NCBI RefSeq assembly: GCF_001895025.1
Contig: NZ_BCXI01000042.1
Coordinates: 1-64,000, forward strand
Length of the DNA: 64,000 nt
Direction of reading: 5' to 3'
Source: Rhodococcus zopfii NBRC 100606 = JCM 9919
Lineage (GTDB): Bacteria > Actinomycetota > Actinomycetes > Mycobacteriales > Mycobacteriaceae
The translations under genes were made by a program, and so were the position numbers. Below are positions 57,897-64,000 of this stretch, one piece after another. The notes below the pieces were generated by a model that searched no databases, had not been told where the DNA came from, and worked only from the letters and a program-made list of their open reading frames with translations. How positions within the stretch are numbered: position 1 is the stretch's first letter; every line of letters starts with the position of its first letter.

Positions 57897-58895
57897 ATGG
57901 GTACGTGGTACTTGATTGAAACGCTGGTCGAAGGCGAAGCGACGCTGGTCGCTTCAGGGGATGAGGTCAAAGACCTGCTGTCGATCCGGAGGAACGTCTC
58001 TCCGGCTGCGGACATCCTGGTGGAACCGATCGTCGAGCACGTCAGACAGACGCGCGAACCGTTCGATCGGGTTCTTCGCTCGAAGCGAGCGGATCGGTCG
58101 TGGCGCTTCTATGCCTGGCCGATCATCGGTCCGTTCGGCGACGTGTACGGGATTCAGATGTGGATCGGAAACCCCAAGGAAGAGATGACCGAACGGCGTC
58201 TGACCTCGGGCGTGTTCTGGTCGACGACCGACTGGCTGATTCATCAGACGTGGGAGTCGGGGGCGATGTCCGGGACGCTCCTGGAGGAATGGAACCCGAC
58301 CGCGTTGTCCTCGGACTACATCAACCGGGCGATCCACTTCGAGAAGGAACAGGAGTTCCTGGAGATCACCCTGAACCCGAAACCTGGGATGGCGCTCAGT
58401 ACGTGGTTCTCGGTCAGGCATGACCACGGCCATGCCATGCAGTGGCAAGCTGTGCTCCGCCCGGCTCCGGATGGCTCAGGTGTGCGAGTGCTCTACCACG
58501 ACTTTTCCGACGTGTACGCCCCGGCGATGCCGACGCTCGCCGAACTCGGCCTCACCGATGGAATGGTCGGCGCGGACGTACACGTGGCATTGTTCGAGGC
58601 CCGTCGTGGCTTGATCATGTTGTGGATAGGCCGGGCACCACAGTGGCTCGAATGGCAGTACGCGCATCTGACAGGGCCTTTGGTTCACCCGGAGGATCTG
58701 CCGCTACTGCAAGCGGGTGCACAACGAGTCAATGCCGGCGAGGTGACCCACACAGTCGATCTGGTGCGGTTGCAGGGCGTTGACGATCAGTGGGTGAAAG
58801 CATCGGTCACGGTGCGGCCGTTCCAGCTGAAGGATCGCCCGCCGCATGCTGATCTGACCCTCATGCAGATTGTCCGGGAAAACGACTCCTACTGA
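57897..58895 (+). CDS. DUF5593/PAS-like protein
   Basis: A 332-residue protein. GDVYGIQMWIGNPKEEMTER is followed by SGVFWSTTDWLIHQTWE, then FEKEQEFLEITLNPKPG, SVRHDHGHAMQWQAVLRPAP and EWQYAHLTGPLVHPEDLPLL. The last part has the look of a PAS fold. Similar two-domain proteins occur in Rhodococcus and Nocardia, with no proven function. ATG 57897 has GGGGG upstream. It lies 87 bases downstream of the P450 gene in the same direction. Confidence 0.6.
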   Translation: MGTWYLIETLVEGEATLVASGDEVKDLLSIRRNVSPAADILVEPIVEHVRQTREPFDRVLRSKRADRSWRFYAWPIIGPFGDVYGIQMWIGNPKEEMTERRLTSGVFWSTTDWLIHQTWESGAMSGTLLEEWNPTALSSDYINRAIHFEKEQEFLEITLNPKPGMALSTWFSVRHDHGHAMQWQAVLRPAPDGSGVRVLYHDFSDVYAPAMPTLAELGLTDGMVGADVHVALFEARRGLIMLWIGRAPQWLEWQYAHLTGPLVHPEDLPLLQAGAQRVNAGEVTHTVDLVRLQGVDDQWVKASVTVRPFQLKDRPPHADLTLMQIVRENDSY

Positions 58896-58985
58896 CCTTC
58901 GAGTTGTCGACCTCGCCGTGCCTCACTGTCCGCGATCGGAACAGTGGGGCACGGCGCACACCGATCCCGGCCCACGACAGCGCCA

Positions 58986-59009
58986 GGGACATGTCATCAG
59001 TGCTGCTCA
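58986..59009 (+). repeat. dispersed GGGACRTGTCAT element, copy 21
   Basis: Core GGGACATGTCAT, overlapping the stop codon of the leftward gene ending at 58997, as in copy 4. Confidence 0.65.
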
Positions 59010-59218
59010 GCGCCGATGTTTATCAGAACCCTGACCTCGGCGAGCAGGGCTTCGGACCGGGTCATCCATTCGAGCGCATCGGCCCGTGAGGTGGGGTCGA
59101 ACGATGACTCGGTAGCGGCCTCGTAGGCGGTGCGGGCGTACTGCTCGGCGCGGTGGAAGTCGCCGGAAGCGAGCATCTGGGTTGCGGTGCACACGTCAGC
59201 GGCGATCGTTTCGAGCAA
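58997..59218 (-). CDS. small helical protein, 73 aa
   Basis: TTG 59218 has AGGAGG eight bases upstream; the longer frame starting at 59413 would read through the neighbouring promoter. It reads LETIAADVCTATQMLASGDF, HRAEQYARTAYEAATESSFD and LEWMTRSEALLAEVRVLINI, a helix pair resembling TPR units. It is transcribed divergently from the gene at 59376. Confidence 0.5.
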   Translation of the reverse strand: MLETIAADVCTATQMLASGDFHRAEQYARTAYEAATESSFDPTSRADALEWMTRSEALLAEVRVLINIGAEQH

Positions 59219-59318
59219 GGTTGAGTCCTCCTGGGGTGGCGAGCGAGCTGGGGGCTCCGTCGGCAGGGAAAGTAACTCCCGGATTCCGGGGTGCGCGAAC
59301 GATTCTCCATCACCAGGG

Positions 59319-59347
59319 TTGCACTTTGCAAACTTGTTTTGTAAAGT
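59319..59347 (+). promoter_or_regulatory. promoter with palindromic operator (site E)
   Basis: TTGCAC, 17 bases, TAAAGT. CTTTGCAAA and TTTGTAAAG form a 9-bp inverted repeat with one mismatch. Confidence 0.65.
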
Positions 59348-59375
59348 AACATCATCAAAATGAGAGGGGGAAGCC

Positions 59376-60655
59376 ATGTCGGAGAAGATGATCGATACTG
59401 ACTCGCACACCATCGGAGACGCCGGTGAGGAAAATCTTCACCGTATCCACTCGTCGAATATGCAGGCCCTCGGCACACTCGTCGCCGACACCAACCGTCG
59501 CCTGAGCCGTGCCGGAATCGATGAGCGATTCGAGTACGAAATCCGCGCGCGGCACGACGTCGTGATCGACGGCCTGGTGGACACCAGCTTCGACATTGCC
59601 CTGCGTCGCCCCCGAATCGGGTACGCCGAATGGGCGCTCGCCGCGACCGTCGTCGTCGAGGAGGCAGGCACGATCCTGCGCACTGTCCCCGGTGAAGACC
59701 TCTCGCACTGGAACCGACCCGATGCGCACCACTGCGACCACTGCAATCGCACGCAGTACCGCACGCGCTCGTACGCGCTCGTACGTCCTGTGCCATGCCG
59801 AGACCGGCGAGATCCGCCAGGTCGGTTCGAGCTGCCTGTCACTGTTCCTCGGCGTCACGCTGCGCGGGCTGTGGATCCTCGAGATGTTCACCGCCGCTGA
59901 ACTCGACGAATGGCGCCTCCCCTCCGATACCGACGAGCACGGCCCCGCCGGCCCGCGGGAGGCGATCACCGCCCACGTACCGACCGTGCTGCGCCTGGCC
60001 CTGGTCGTCTCCGACCACGGTCGCCGCTTCGTGAGCCGCCGCGCCGTGGCCGAGGGCAGCTCGCTGCGTGCCACCGCCGATGACATCGTCGATGTCCTGC
60101 TCCCGCGTCCGCACGCCCCCGCAGATCACCGCCGATGGATCGCCGAGGTCAAGGCCGAGGCGAGCCAGGTTCTGCAGGACCAGATCGATGCGCTGCGCGC
60201 CCACGCCGACACCCTCGACGGCGACTACGGCCTGAACATGCGCACGCTGCTCGCGGGCGATGCGGTGACTCTGTGCTCGCTGCCGCTGCTGGTCTCGCTC
60301 GTCGGTTCCCGCTACCGCGCACAGGAGAAGGCCGCCGCACGCGCGGCGATCGCGCCTGGGTACATCGGCAAGGTCGGAGAGAAGGTCACTGTCGACGCGA
60401 CGGTCACCGCAGTGCGCTCGGTACCGAACCCGTGGGGTGTGTCGGAACTCGTGTTGTTCCGCACCTCGTGCGGCCATGTCCTGAAGTGGTTTACTCAGTC
60501 GTCGCCGGACATCGCGGTCGGGGATTCTGGTCACCATTGCTGCGAAGGTCAAGGCGCACGAACAGTATCGGGGCGTCGACCAGACGAGCGTTGTTCGCCC
60601 GAAAATCGTCTCGCGGTCGGTCGAGGAAACGGCGAAGTTCCCGGTCGGTGCATGA
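59376..60655 (+). pseudogene. zinc-ribbon plasmid/phage protein broken by two frameshifts
   Basis: The first 130 codons from ATG 59376 (GAGGGGGAAGCC upstream) are good: HHCDHCNRTQYRTRSYA. A tandem duplication of GCGCTCGTAC (59765-59784) then shifts the frame. The true continuation YVLCHAETGEIRQVGSSCLS lies one frame over and holds the family's paired-cysteine region. A second break near 60525 (one extra base in GATTCTGGTC) shifts the end, VTIAAKVKAHEQYRGVDQTS, into a third frame, stopping at 60655. The family is common in actinobacterial phages and plasmids; function unknown. Confidence 0.75.
59765..59784 (+). repeat. 10-bp tandem duplication causing a frameshift
   Basis: GCGCTCGTAC twice in direct succession inside the zinc-ribbon gene. 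Removing one copy restores the reading frame. Confidence 0.85.
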
Positions 60656-61014
60656 GCGTCGCGTCGGCGTTGTCCGGCCCCCGGAGAGGCGGGCGCCGGA
60701 ACAACGGCCGTGACGCTACCTGCCTCGCAGGGGCGCGCTGCTGAGGAGGGGACGTGTCGTTCAATCCCGGCACTCTCGGGCCGGGTCCACCCTCCAGGGG
60801 CGGTGGTGGCGCAGAAGCCGACGGCGAAGCTGGCGGGTTCGTGTTCGAGTCCTACCCAGTCGACGAGAATGTGCTGCACCGCCGGATCGGTGATCCGGCC
60901 CGGATGGCCGTGAAACAGCAACGGCGGCTGCGGATCCGGGGTGAGGATGTCGCGGTCGGTGTCGTGTCCGCGAAAGGCCACCGGCGCTCCGGGGCGCACC
61001 CGGTTCGTCGCCAT
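59839..61014 (-). CDS. protein of unknown function; only the first 90 codons look coding
   Basis: From ATG 61014 the frame reads MATNRVRPGAPVAFRGHDTD, RDILTPDPQPPLLFHGHPGR, ILVDWVGLEHEPASFAVGFC with strong third-position GC. From about 60745 leftward it runs antisense to the zinc-ribbon pseudogene and loses coding character, yet stays open to 59839. The natural stop near 60745 seems lost, and dispersed element copy 22 lies there. Treat the real gene as about 60745-61014. Confidence 0.35.
   Translation of the reverse strand: MATNRVRPGAPVAFRGHDTDRDILTPDPQPPLLFHGHPGRITDPAVQHILVDWVGLEHEPASFAVGFCATTAPGGWTRPESAGIERHVPSSAARPCEAGSVTAVVPAPASPGAGQRRRDAHAPTGNFAVSSTDRETIFGRTTLVWSTPRYCSCALTFAAMVTRIPDRDVRRRLSKPLQDMAARGAEQHEFRHTPRVRYRAHCGDRRVDSDLLSDLADVPRRDRRACGGLLLCAVAGTDERDQQRQRAQSHRIAREQRAHVQAVVAVEGVGVGAQRIDLVLQNLARLGLDLGDPSAVICGGVRTREQDIDDVIGGGTQRAALGHGAAAHEAATVVGDDQGQAQHGRYVGGDRLPRAGGAVLVGIGGEAPFVEFSGGEHLEDPQPAQRDAEEQ
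60749..60772 (+). repeat. dispersed GGGACRTGTCAT element, copy 22
   Basis: Core GGGACGTGTCGT; the downstream half is degenerate. Confidence 0.45.
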
Positions 61015-61196
61015 CGCCTCGTTCCATTCCACTCGTTCAGGATTGCGTGATCGCTGTGTTCGGCGAGGGCCGGGACGGTCGGGATCGAACGGTGCGACGG
61101 AGCAGTTCAGAGGAGAACGGTTAGGCAGTGAAACGTTCGTGTCGTGGCCGGCGATAGGGCAGTGGAGGTCGGCGGCACGCCGGCGCACCGAACATC

Positions 61197-61232
61197 CGTT
61201 CCCGGATCACTCCCCCCTGCGATCCGGGAACG
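61197..61232. terminator. hairpin terminator candidate
   Basis: CGTTCCCGGATC and GATCCGGGAACG, a perfect 12-bp stem with a 12-base loop. Confidence 0.5.
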
Positions 61233-61260
61233 GGTGGGCCACCCGCGGTGGCCCGAACTG

Positions 61261-61303
61261 CTGGAAGGCTCGACCAGAACCCCCCGCCGGTCGAGCCTTC
61301 CAG
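61261..61303. terminator. hairpin terminator candidate
   Basis: CTGGAAGGCTCGACC and GGTCGAGCCTTCCAG, a perfect 15-bp stem with a 13-base loop. Confidence 0.5.
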
Positions 61304-61390
61304 CGCAGTACAGAAGACGAGCGTGCGCGGCCCAGCTTGTTCCCGCGGGATCTGCCGGCTCCCGCGGTGGGCGGTGCGCGCGTTCAATCA

Positions 61391-61414
61391 GGGGCGTGTC
61401 ATCGACCTGATCGG
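61391..61414 (+). repeat. dispersed GGGACRTGTCAT element, copy 23 (weak)
   Basis: Core GGGGCGTGTCAT, then CGACCTGA; one core mismatch. Confidence 0.35.
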
Positions 61415-61493
61415 ACCGCGGAGCCGGTGCAACCACCGAGACCCTCGGCTGATCTCGACCTCACGCCTCGCCGCGCGGCGTGAGGGATGCGTC

Positions 61494-61868
61494 ATGGACA
61501 CAGATGATCTGTTCCCGATTCCAATGTCCTCCCCGCCAGGTCGGCACGGCTCTCGGCTGCCGCGCGGCACCGGCGTCTTCGTGGGGATCACCTCCGGCGC
61601 GGCACTCCTGCTTGGGATCCTGTGTCGGCGTTCGCCGGCAACTTCGTGATCGAGCCGTACCCGCTGATCTTCGCCGTCTATCTCGTCAGCGGTGTCCTGG
61701 CGTACCTGCTGGCCCTCCTCGGCATGGGGTGCGCTGCTGCCCTCGGCGACTCGCGCCGGAACTGGACCGTCTGTCTTCAGCCTTGCTGCGGTGTCCCCGG
61801 GCGCAATCGGTGCGGTGGCCACCGAGATCGTCATCGTGGCTGGGTTCTCGACTGCGACGTCCACCTGA
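61494..61868 (+). pseudogene. membrane protein broken by two frameshifts
   Basis: ATG 61494 (GAGGGATGCGTC leader) starts MDTDDLFPIPMSSPPGRHGS, GVFVGITSGAALLLGIL. A lost base near 61620 moves the sequence to a second frame: VSAFAGNFVIEPYPLIFAVY, LVSGVLAYLLALLGMGCAAA. An extra base near 61762 moves it to a third: VFSLAAVSPGAIGAVATEIV, then stop at 61868. Together these make a four-helix membrane protein. It is adjacent to the repA iterons and the decayed zone. Confidence 0.6.
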
Positions 61869-61938
61869 GCGTGGCACGGTCCGCCATTTCCTGCGCACGC
61901 ATCACCCATCGGAGGGGGCGTGTTCCAGCGGGATACCT

Positions 61939-62005
61939 GATATGGCTTCGGCATGACCTACCCGAACAATTGTCGATATGGCTTCGGCGTGTCCTACCCG
62001 AACAA
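61939..62005 (+). repeat. two direct repeats upstream of repA (iteron candidates)
   Basis: GATATGGCTTCGGCRTGWCC, then TACCCGAACAA, at 61939-61969 and 61975-62005, period 36. Placed directly before repA, as expected for an origin. Confidence 0.7.
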
Positions 62006-62017
62006 CCGATCTTGGTG

Positions 62018-62932
62018 ATGCATGATCTTCCGATGGATATCTCGAGGGGACCGCTGCTGACCGACGAGCAGTGGGGCAGCGAGGTGTTGCTCCCGCATCG
62101 GCCGTTCGCGACGGACCACTTCGACCGCGGTCAGTACCGGATGAGCCGTGACGATGCGTTGACGATGCGCTATATCCAGCATTCCCCGCATGCGCTGCTC
62201 GGATCGATTGTCATCGACTGTGACCATCCCGATGCTGCGCTGCGTGCCTTCGAGAAGCCCTCGGATCATCCGGCGCCGAGCTGGGTGTCCCAGTCTCCGT
62301 CCGGGCGTGCGCACCTGGGTTGGTGGCTCGGTGACAACCGGGTCTGCCGCACCGATTCGGCACGGTTGACGCCGTTGCGGTATGCCCACCGCATCGAGAG
62401 GGGCCTGTGCATCTCCGTCGGTGGGGACTTCGCCTACGGCGGGCAGCTGACCAAGAATCCGATCCATCCAGAGTGGGAGACCCTCTACGGACGGGCGGAC
62501 CCGTACGCCCTGCGGGATCTGGCCACCATCCACACGCCTCGTCAGGCGCCGCGCCGACCGGATCGTTCGGCGGGTCTGGGCCGCAATGTCACGATGTTCG
62601 ACACCGCCCGCAAGTGGGCCTATCCGCAGTGGTGGAGCCACCGTCACGACACCCTGGATCAGTGGCTCCAGCTCGTGCTTCAACGGTGTCACGCGGTCAA
62701 CACGGAGTTCGCCGACCCGTTGCCGTTCGTCGAGGTTCGGGCCACCGCGTACTCCATCGGCAAATGGATCTGGCGTAACTTCGACGAGACCACTTTCCGT
62801 GCCCGCCAGGCCGCACGCGGCCGTAAGGGTGGCAAGGCAAGCGCCAAGGTCATGACCCCCGCCAAACGAGAAGCCAACCGCACGCGCGCCACCAAATTCG
62901 ATCTCGCCACTGCATTGGAGTACGCACTGTGA
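62018..62932 (+). CDS. repA: RepA, pAL5000-type theta replication protein
   Basis: A 304-residue protein matching the replicase family: MRYIQHSPHALLGSIVIDCD, WVSQSPSGRAHLGWWLGDNR, TPLRYAHRIERGLCISVGGD, GGQLTKNPIHPEWETLYGRA. The order (Asp-Cys-Asp, Ser-Gly-Arg-Ala-His, Gly-Gly-Asp, Thr-Lys-Asn-Pro) is as in pAL5000 RepA from mycobacteria and rhodococci. ATG 62018 or 62033 could start it; neither has a strong ribosome site. Its stop overlaps repB by four bases (GTGA). Confidence 0.85.
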   Translation: MHDLPMDISRGPLLTDEQWGSEVLLPHRPFATDHFDRGQYRMSRDDALTMRYIQHSPHALLGSIVIDCDHPDAALRAFEKPSDHPAPSWVSQSPSGRAHLGWWLGDNRVCRTDSARLTPLRYAHRIERGLCISVGGDFAYGGQLTKNPIHPEWETLYGRADPYALRDLATIHTPRQAPRRPDRSAGLGRNVTMFDTARKWAYPQWWSHRHDTLDQWLQLVLQRCHAVNTEFADPLPFVEVRATAYSIGKWIWRNFDETTFRARQAARGRKGGKASAKVMTPAKREANRTRATKFDLATALEYAL

Positions 62933-63198
62933 GCGGCGCAGCCCGGGCACAACAACGCCGATCCATCACCGCCAAAGAACTGGCGCAGCGGCTCGGCTCC
63001 TCGGAGCGGACAGCGCGTCGCTTGGTCGCCGAGCCACGCGAGGACTTCCTCGAGCGGGCACAGGCCCGCCGCACACAGGTGGTGGGCCTGCGGGAGCAGG
63101 GGATGAAGTACCGTGAGATCGCCGAGGAGCTCGATATCACGACCGGTGCGGTAGGACGAATTCTCCACGATGCACGCAAGATTAATATGTTGCAGTAG
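62929..63198 (+). CDS. repB: RepB, pAL5000-type replication accessory DNA-binding protein
   Basis: An 89-residue protein: SITAKELAQRLGSSERTARR, LVAEPREDFLERAQARRTQV, then GMKYREIAEELDITTGAVGR, two helix-turn-helix motifs typical of pAL5000-family RepB, which binds the origin. GTG 62929 overlaps the RepA stop. A decayed copy of its first half lies at 2590-2715. Confidence 0.85.
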   Translation: MSGAARAQQRRSITAKELAQRLGSSERTARRLVAEPREDFLERAQARRTQVVGLREQGMKYREIAEELDITTGAVGRILHDARKINMLQ

Positions 63199-63356
63199 TG
63201 ATCGCCGATCACCGGCCGATGAGCCTGCACATTCGATCGATGAATGCTGTATTTGACATCACCACAACAGTATTCGACGCGGGTTCTCGCTCCATGATCA
63301 TCTGAATATCGGCGCGTTCGCACATTCCGCCGCCGTCGTCCGTCAATGTTGGACAT

Positions 63357-63506
63357 ATGCGCACCGAGCTGGTCACCGATGTGCTGCGGGCGGCCGCGTC
63401 GGTGCGCGGTCTCGGTGGCTTGGACGGCGACTTCGCCGACGTGGGTCGTGAATTGGGGGTGACCCGCTCGCGAGGTGCGGTCGGAACGTGCCTGTTAACC
63501 GGCTAA
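63357..63506 (+). pseudogene. IS3-family transposase remnant
   Basis: Codons from 63357 read MRTELVTDVLRAAASVRGLG, then LGVTRSRGAVGTCLLTG and a stop. This matches the C-terminal catalytic part of IS3-type OrfB (…MRTELV…, HSDHG and LGVTxSMGxVG), but the HSDHG segment is deleted and the tail is missing. No terminal inverted repeats are visible. Confidence 0.6.
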
Positions 63507-64000
63507 TCGAGGCATATGCGCAGGTCAAGAGGTTACGGTCGCAGGTGTCGCGCTTGTTCTGGAAGGTGAGCAGGGCTACAACTGTCATATGACGAACCAA
63601 CGCAAATGCGGCCGCGGACCCGGTGCAGGCGACGTCCGATGGTAGGTAAGCGTGCCAAACGCGCCGACCGTGTAGGGCGGGCGGCGGCACTGTCGACCGG
63701 CCGCTGGTGGACCAATGTTTCTGTTGAGCAGTCCAATTCGTGTAGGTGTGACGGGTCGTCCCTCAACGACACGGGGTCATCGTCGCTTCGAGCGCCAGGT
63801 GCCCAGCGTTCGTTCGGGTTCAACCGCAGCGATCCGAACGTGCCTCGCGCGGCGAGACGCTGTGTCAGCAGCCTTTCGGTTCGCACACCCCGTGAGACCG
63901 AAGAACCTCGTCAAGTGCCGCGAGGCCGCCAAGCGCGCTTCGCCAGCTCGGACAGGGTCTCTTCTGGAGCAATTCTGTTGTCGGGCTTATTCTCTTGGCC
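63507..64000. other. right-hand end, no supported gene
   Basis: About 500 bases with stop codons in most frames and no gene-like stretch. A leftward frame near 63910-64000 (NKPDNRIAPEETLSELAKRA) could be the end of a gene outside the window. Confidence 0.4.

Larger units (their letters stand above)
61015..61493. other. intergenic region with two strong hairpins
   Basis: No convincing gene. Two hairpins (61197-61232 and 61261-61303) and a weak dispersed-element copy (core GGGGCGTGTCAT at 61391). Confidence 0.5.

Noticed and set aside
61480-61956. A 158-codon Arg/Ser/Pro-rich frame
   Set aside because: A shadow of the frameshifted membrane protein, whose three frame segments form membrane helices.
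1-64000. tRNA or rRNA genes
   Set aside because: No cloverleaf ending in CCA context or rRNA signature was noticed on either strand; not a formal scan.

Overview
The window is high-GC actinobacterial DNA. A pAL5000-type repA-repB pair, a mycolata-type cutinase, an ImuA'-like protein under a LexA box and a WhiB-like regulator together point to a member of the Mycobacteriales such as Rhodococcus, Gordonia or Nocardia. Almost all of it reads as one large plasmid or plasmid-like element. A Tap/Tpg-like telomere pair suggests a linear replicon, although no telomere is visible here.

Layout. 0-2.5 kb: an AcoR-like regulator that runs off the left edge, and a cupin protein. 2.6-22.3 kb: a leftward arm of small accessory genes (a repB remnant, N-formylglutamate amidohydrolase, an HTH/HicA-like pair, a DEDDh exonuclease, a frameshifted DUF3560 gene, cold-shock and PIN proteins). 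It ends in a transfer block: a lipoprotein, a VirB8-like protein, a glycine/tyrosine-rich secreted protein, a proline-rich MinD-like ATPase and an FtsK-type DNA translocase. 22.3-23.5 kb: a gene-free, palindrome-rich divide. 23.5-33.4 kb: the rightward type IV secretion operon (pilin-like and VirB3-like proteins, VirB4 ATPase, VirB6-like protein, a VirB8-like protein, a three-domain peptidoglycan hydrolase, and accessory lipoproteins). 33.7-43.6 kb: the maintenance core (XRE regulator, WhiB-like protein behind three look-alike hairpins, putative Rep, ParA and a small centromere-binding protein beside 15-bp repeats, a DUF2637 protein, and the Tap/Tpg-like pair). 43.8-58.9 kb: cargo (a cutinase with a large insertion, an ADP-ribosyltransferase plus ADP-ribosylglycohydrolase cassette, ImuA'-like protein, DUF6884 protein, P450). 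59-64 kb: a decayed zone with several frameshifts, then repA-repB of the pAL5000 family and an IS3 transposase remnant.

Two networks tie the element together. About 22 copies of an asymmetric element (GGGACRTGTCAT followed by GCAGKTCA) lie mostly between genes, and their orientation follows the molecule rather than the genes. Six promoters carry an ACAAAA/TTTTGT palindrome inside the -35/-10 spacer, which suggests one repressor acting on several accessory operons, including the one upstream of the ADP-ribosyltransferase. Functions given here come from reading motifs and family resemblance by eye; no database search was run.
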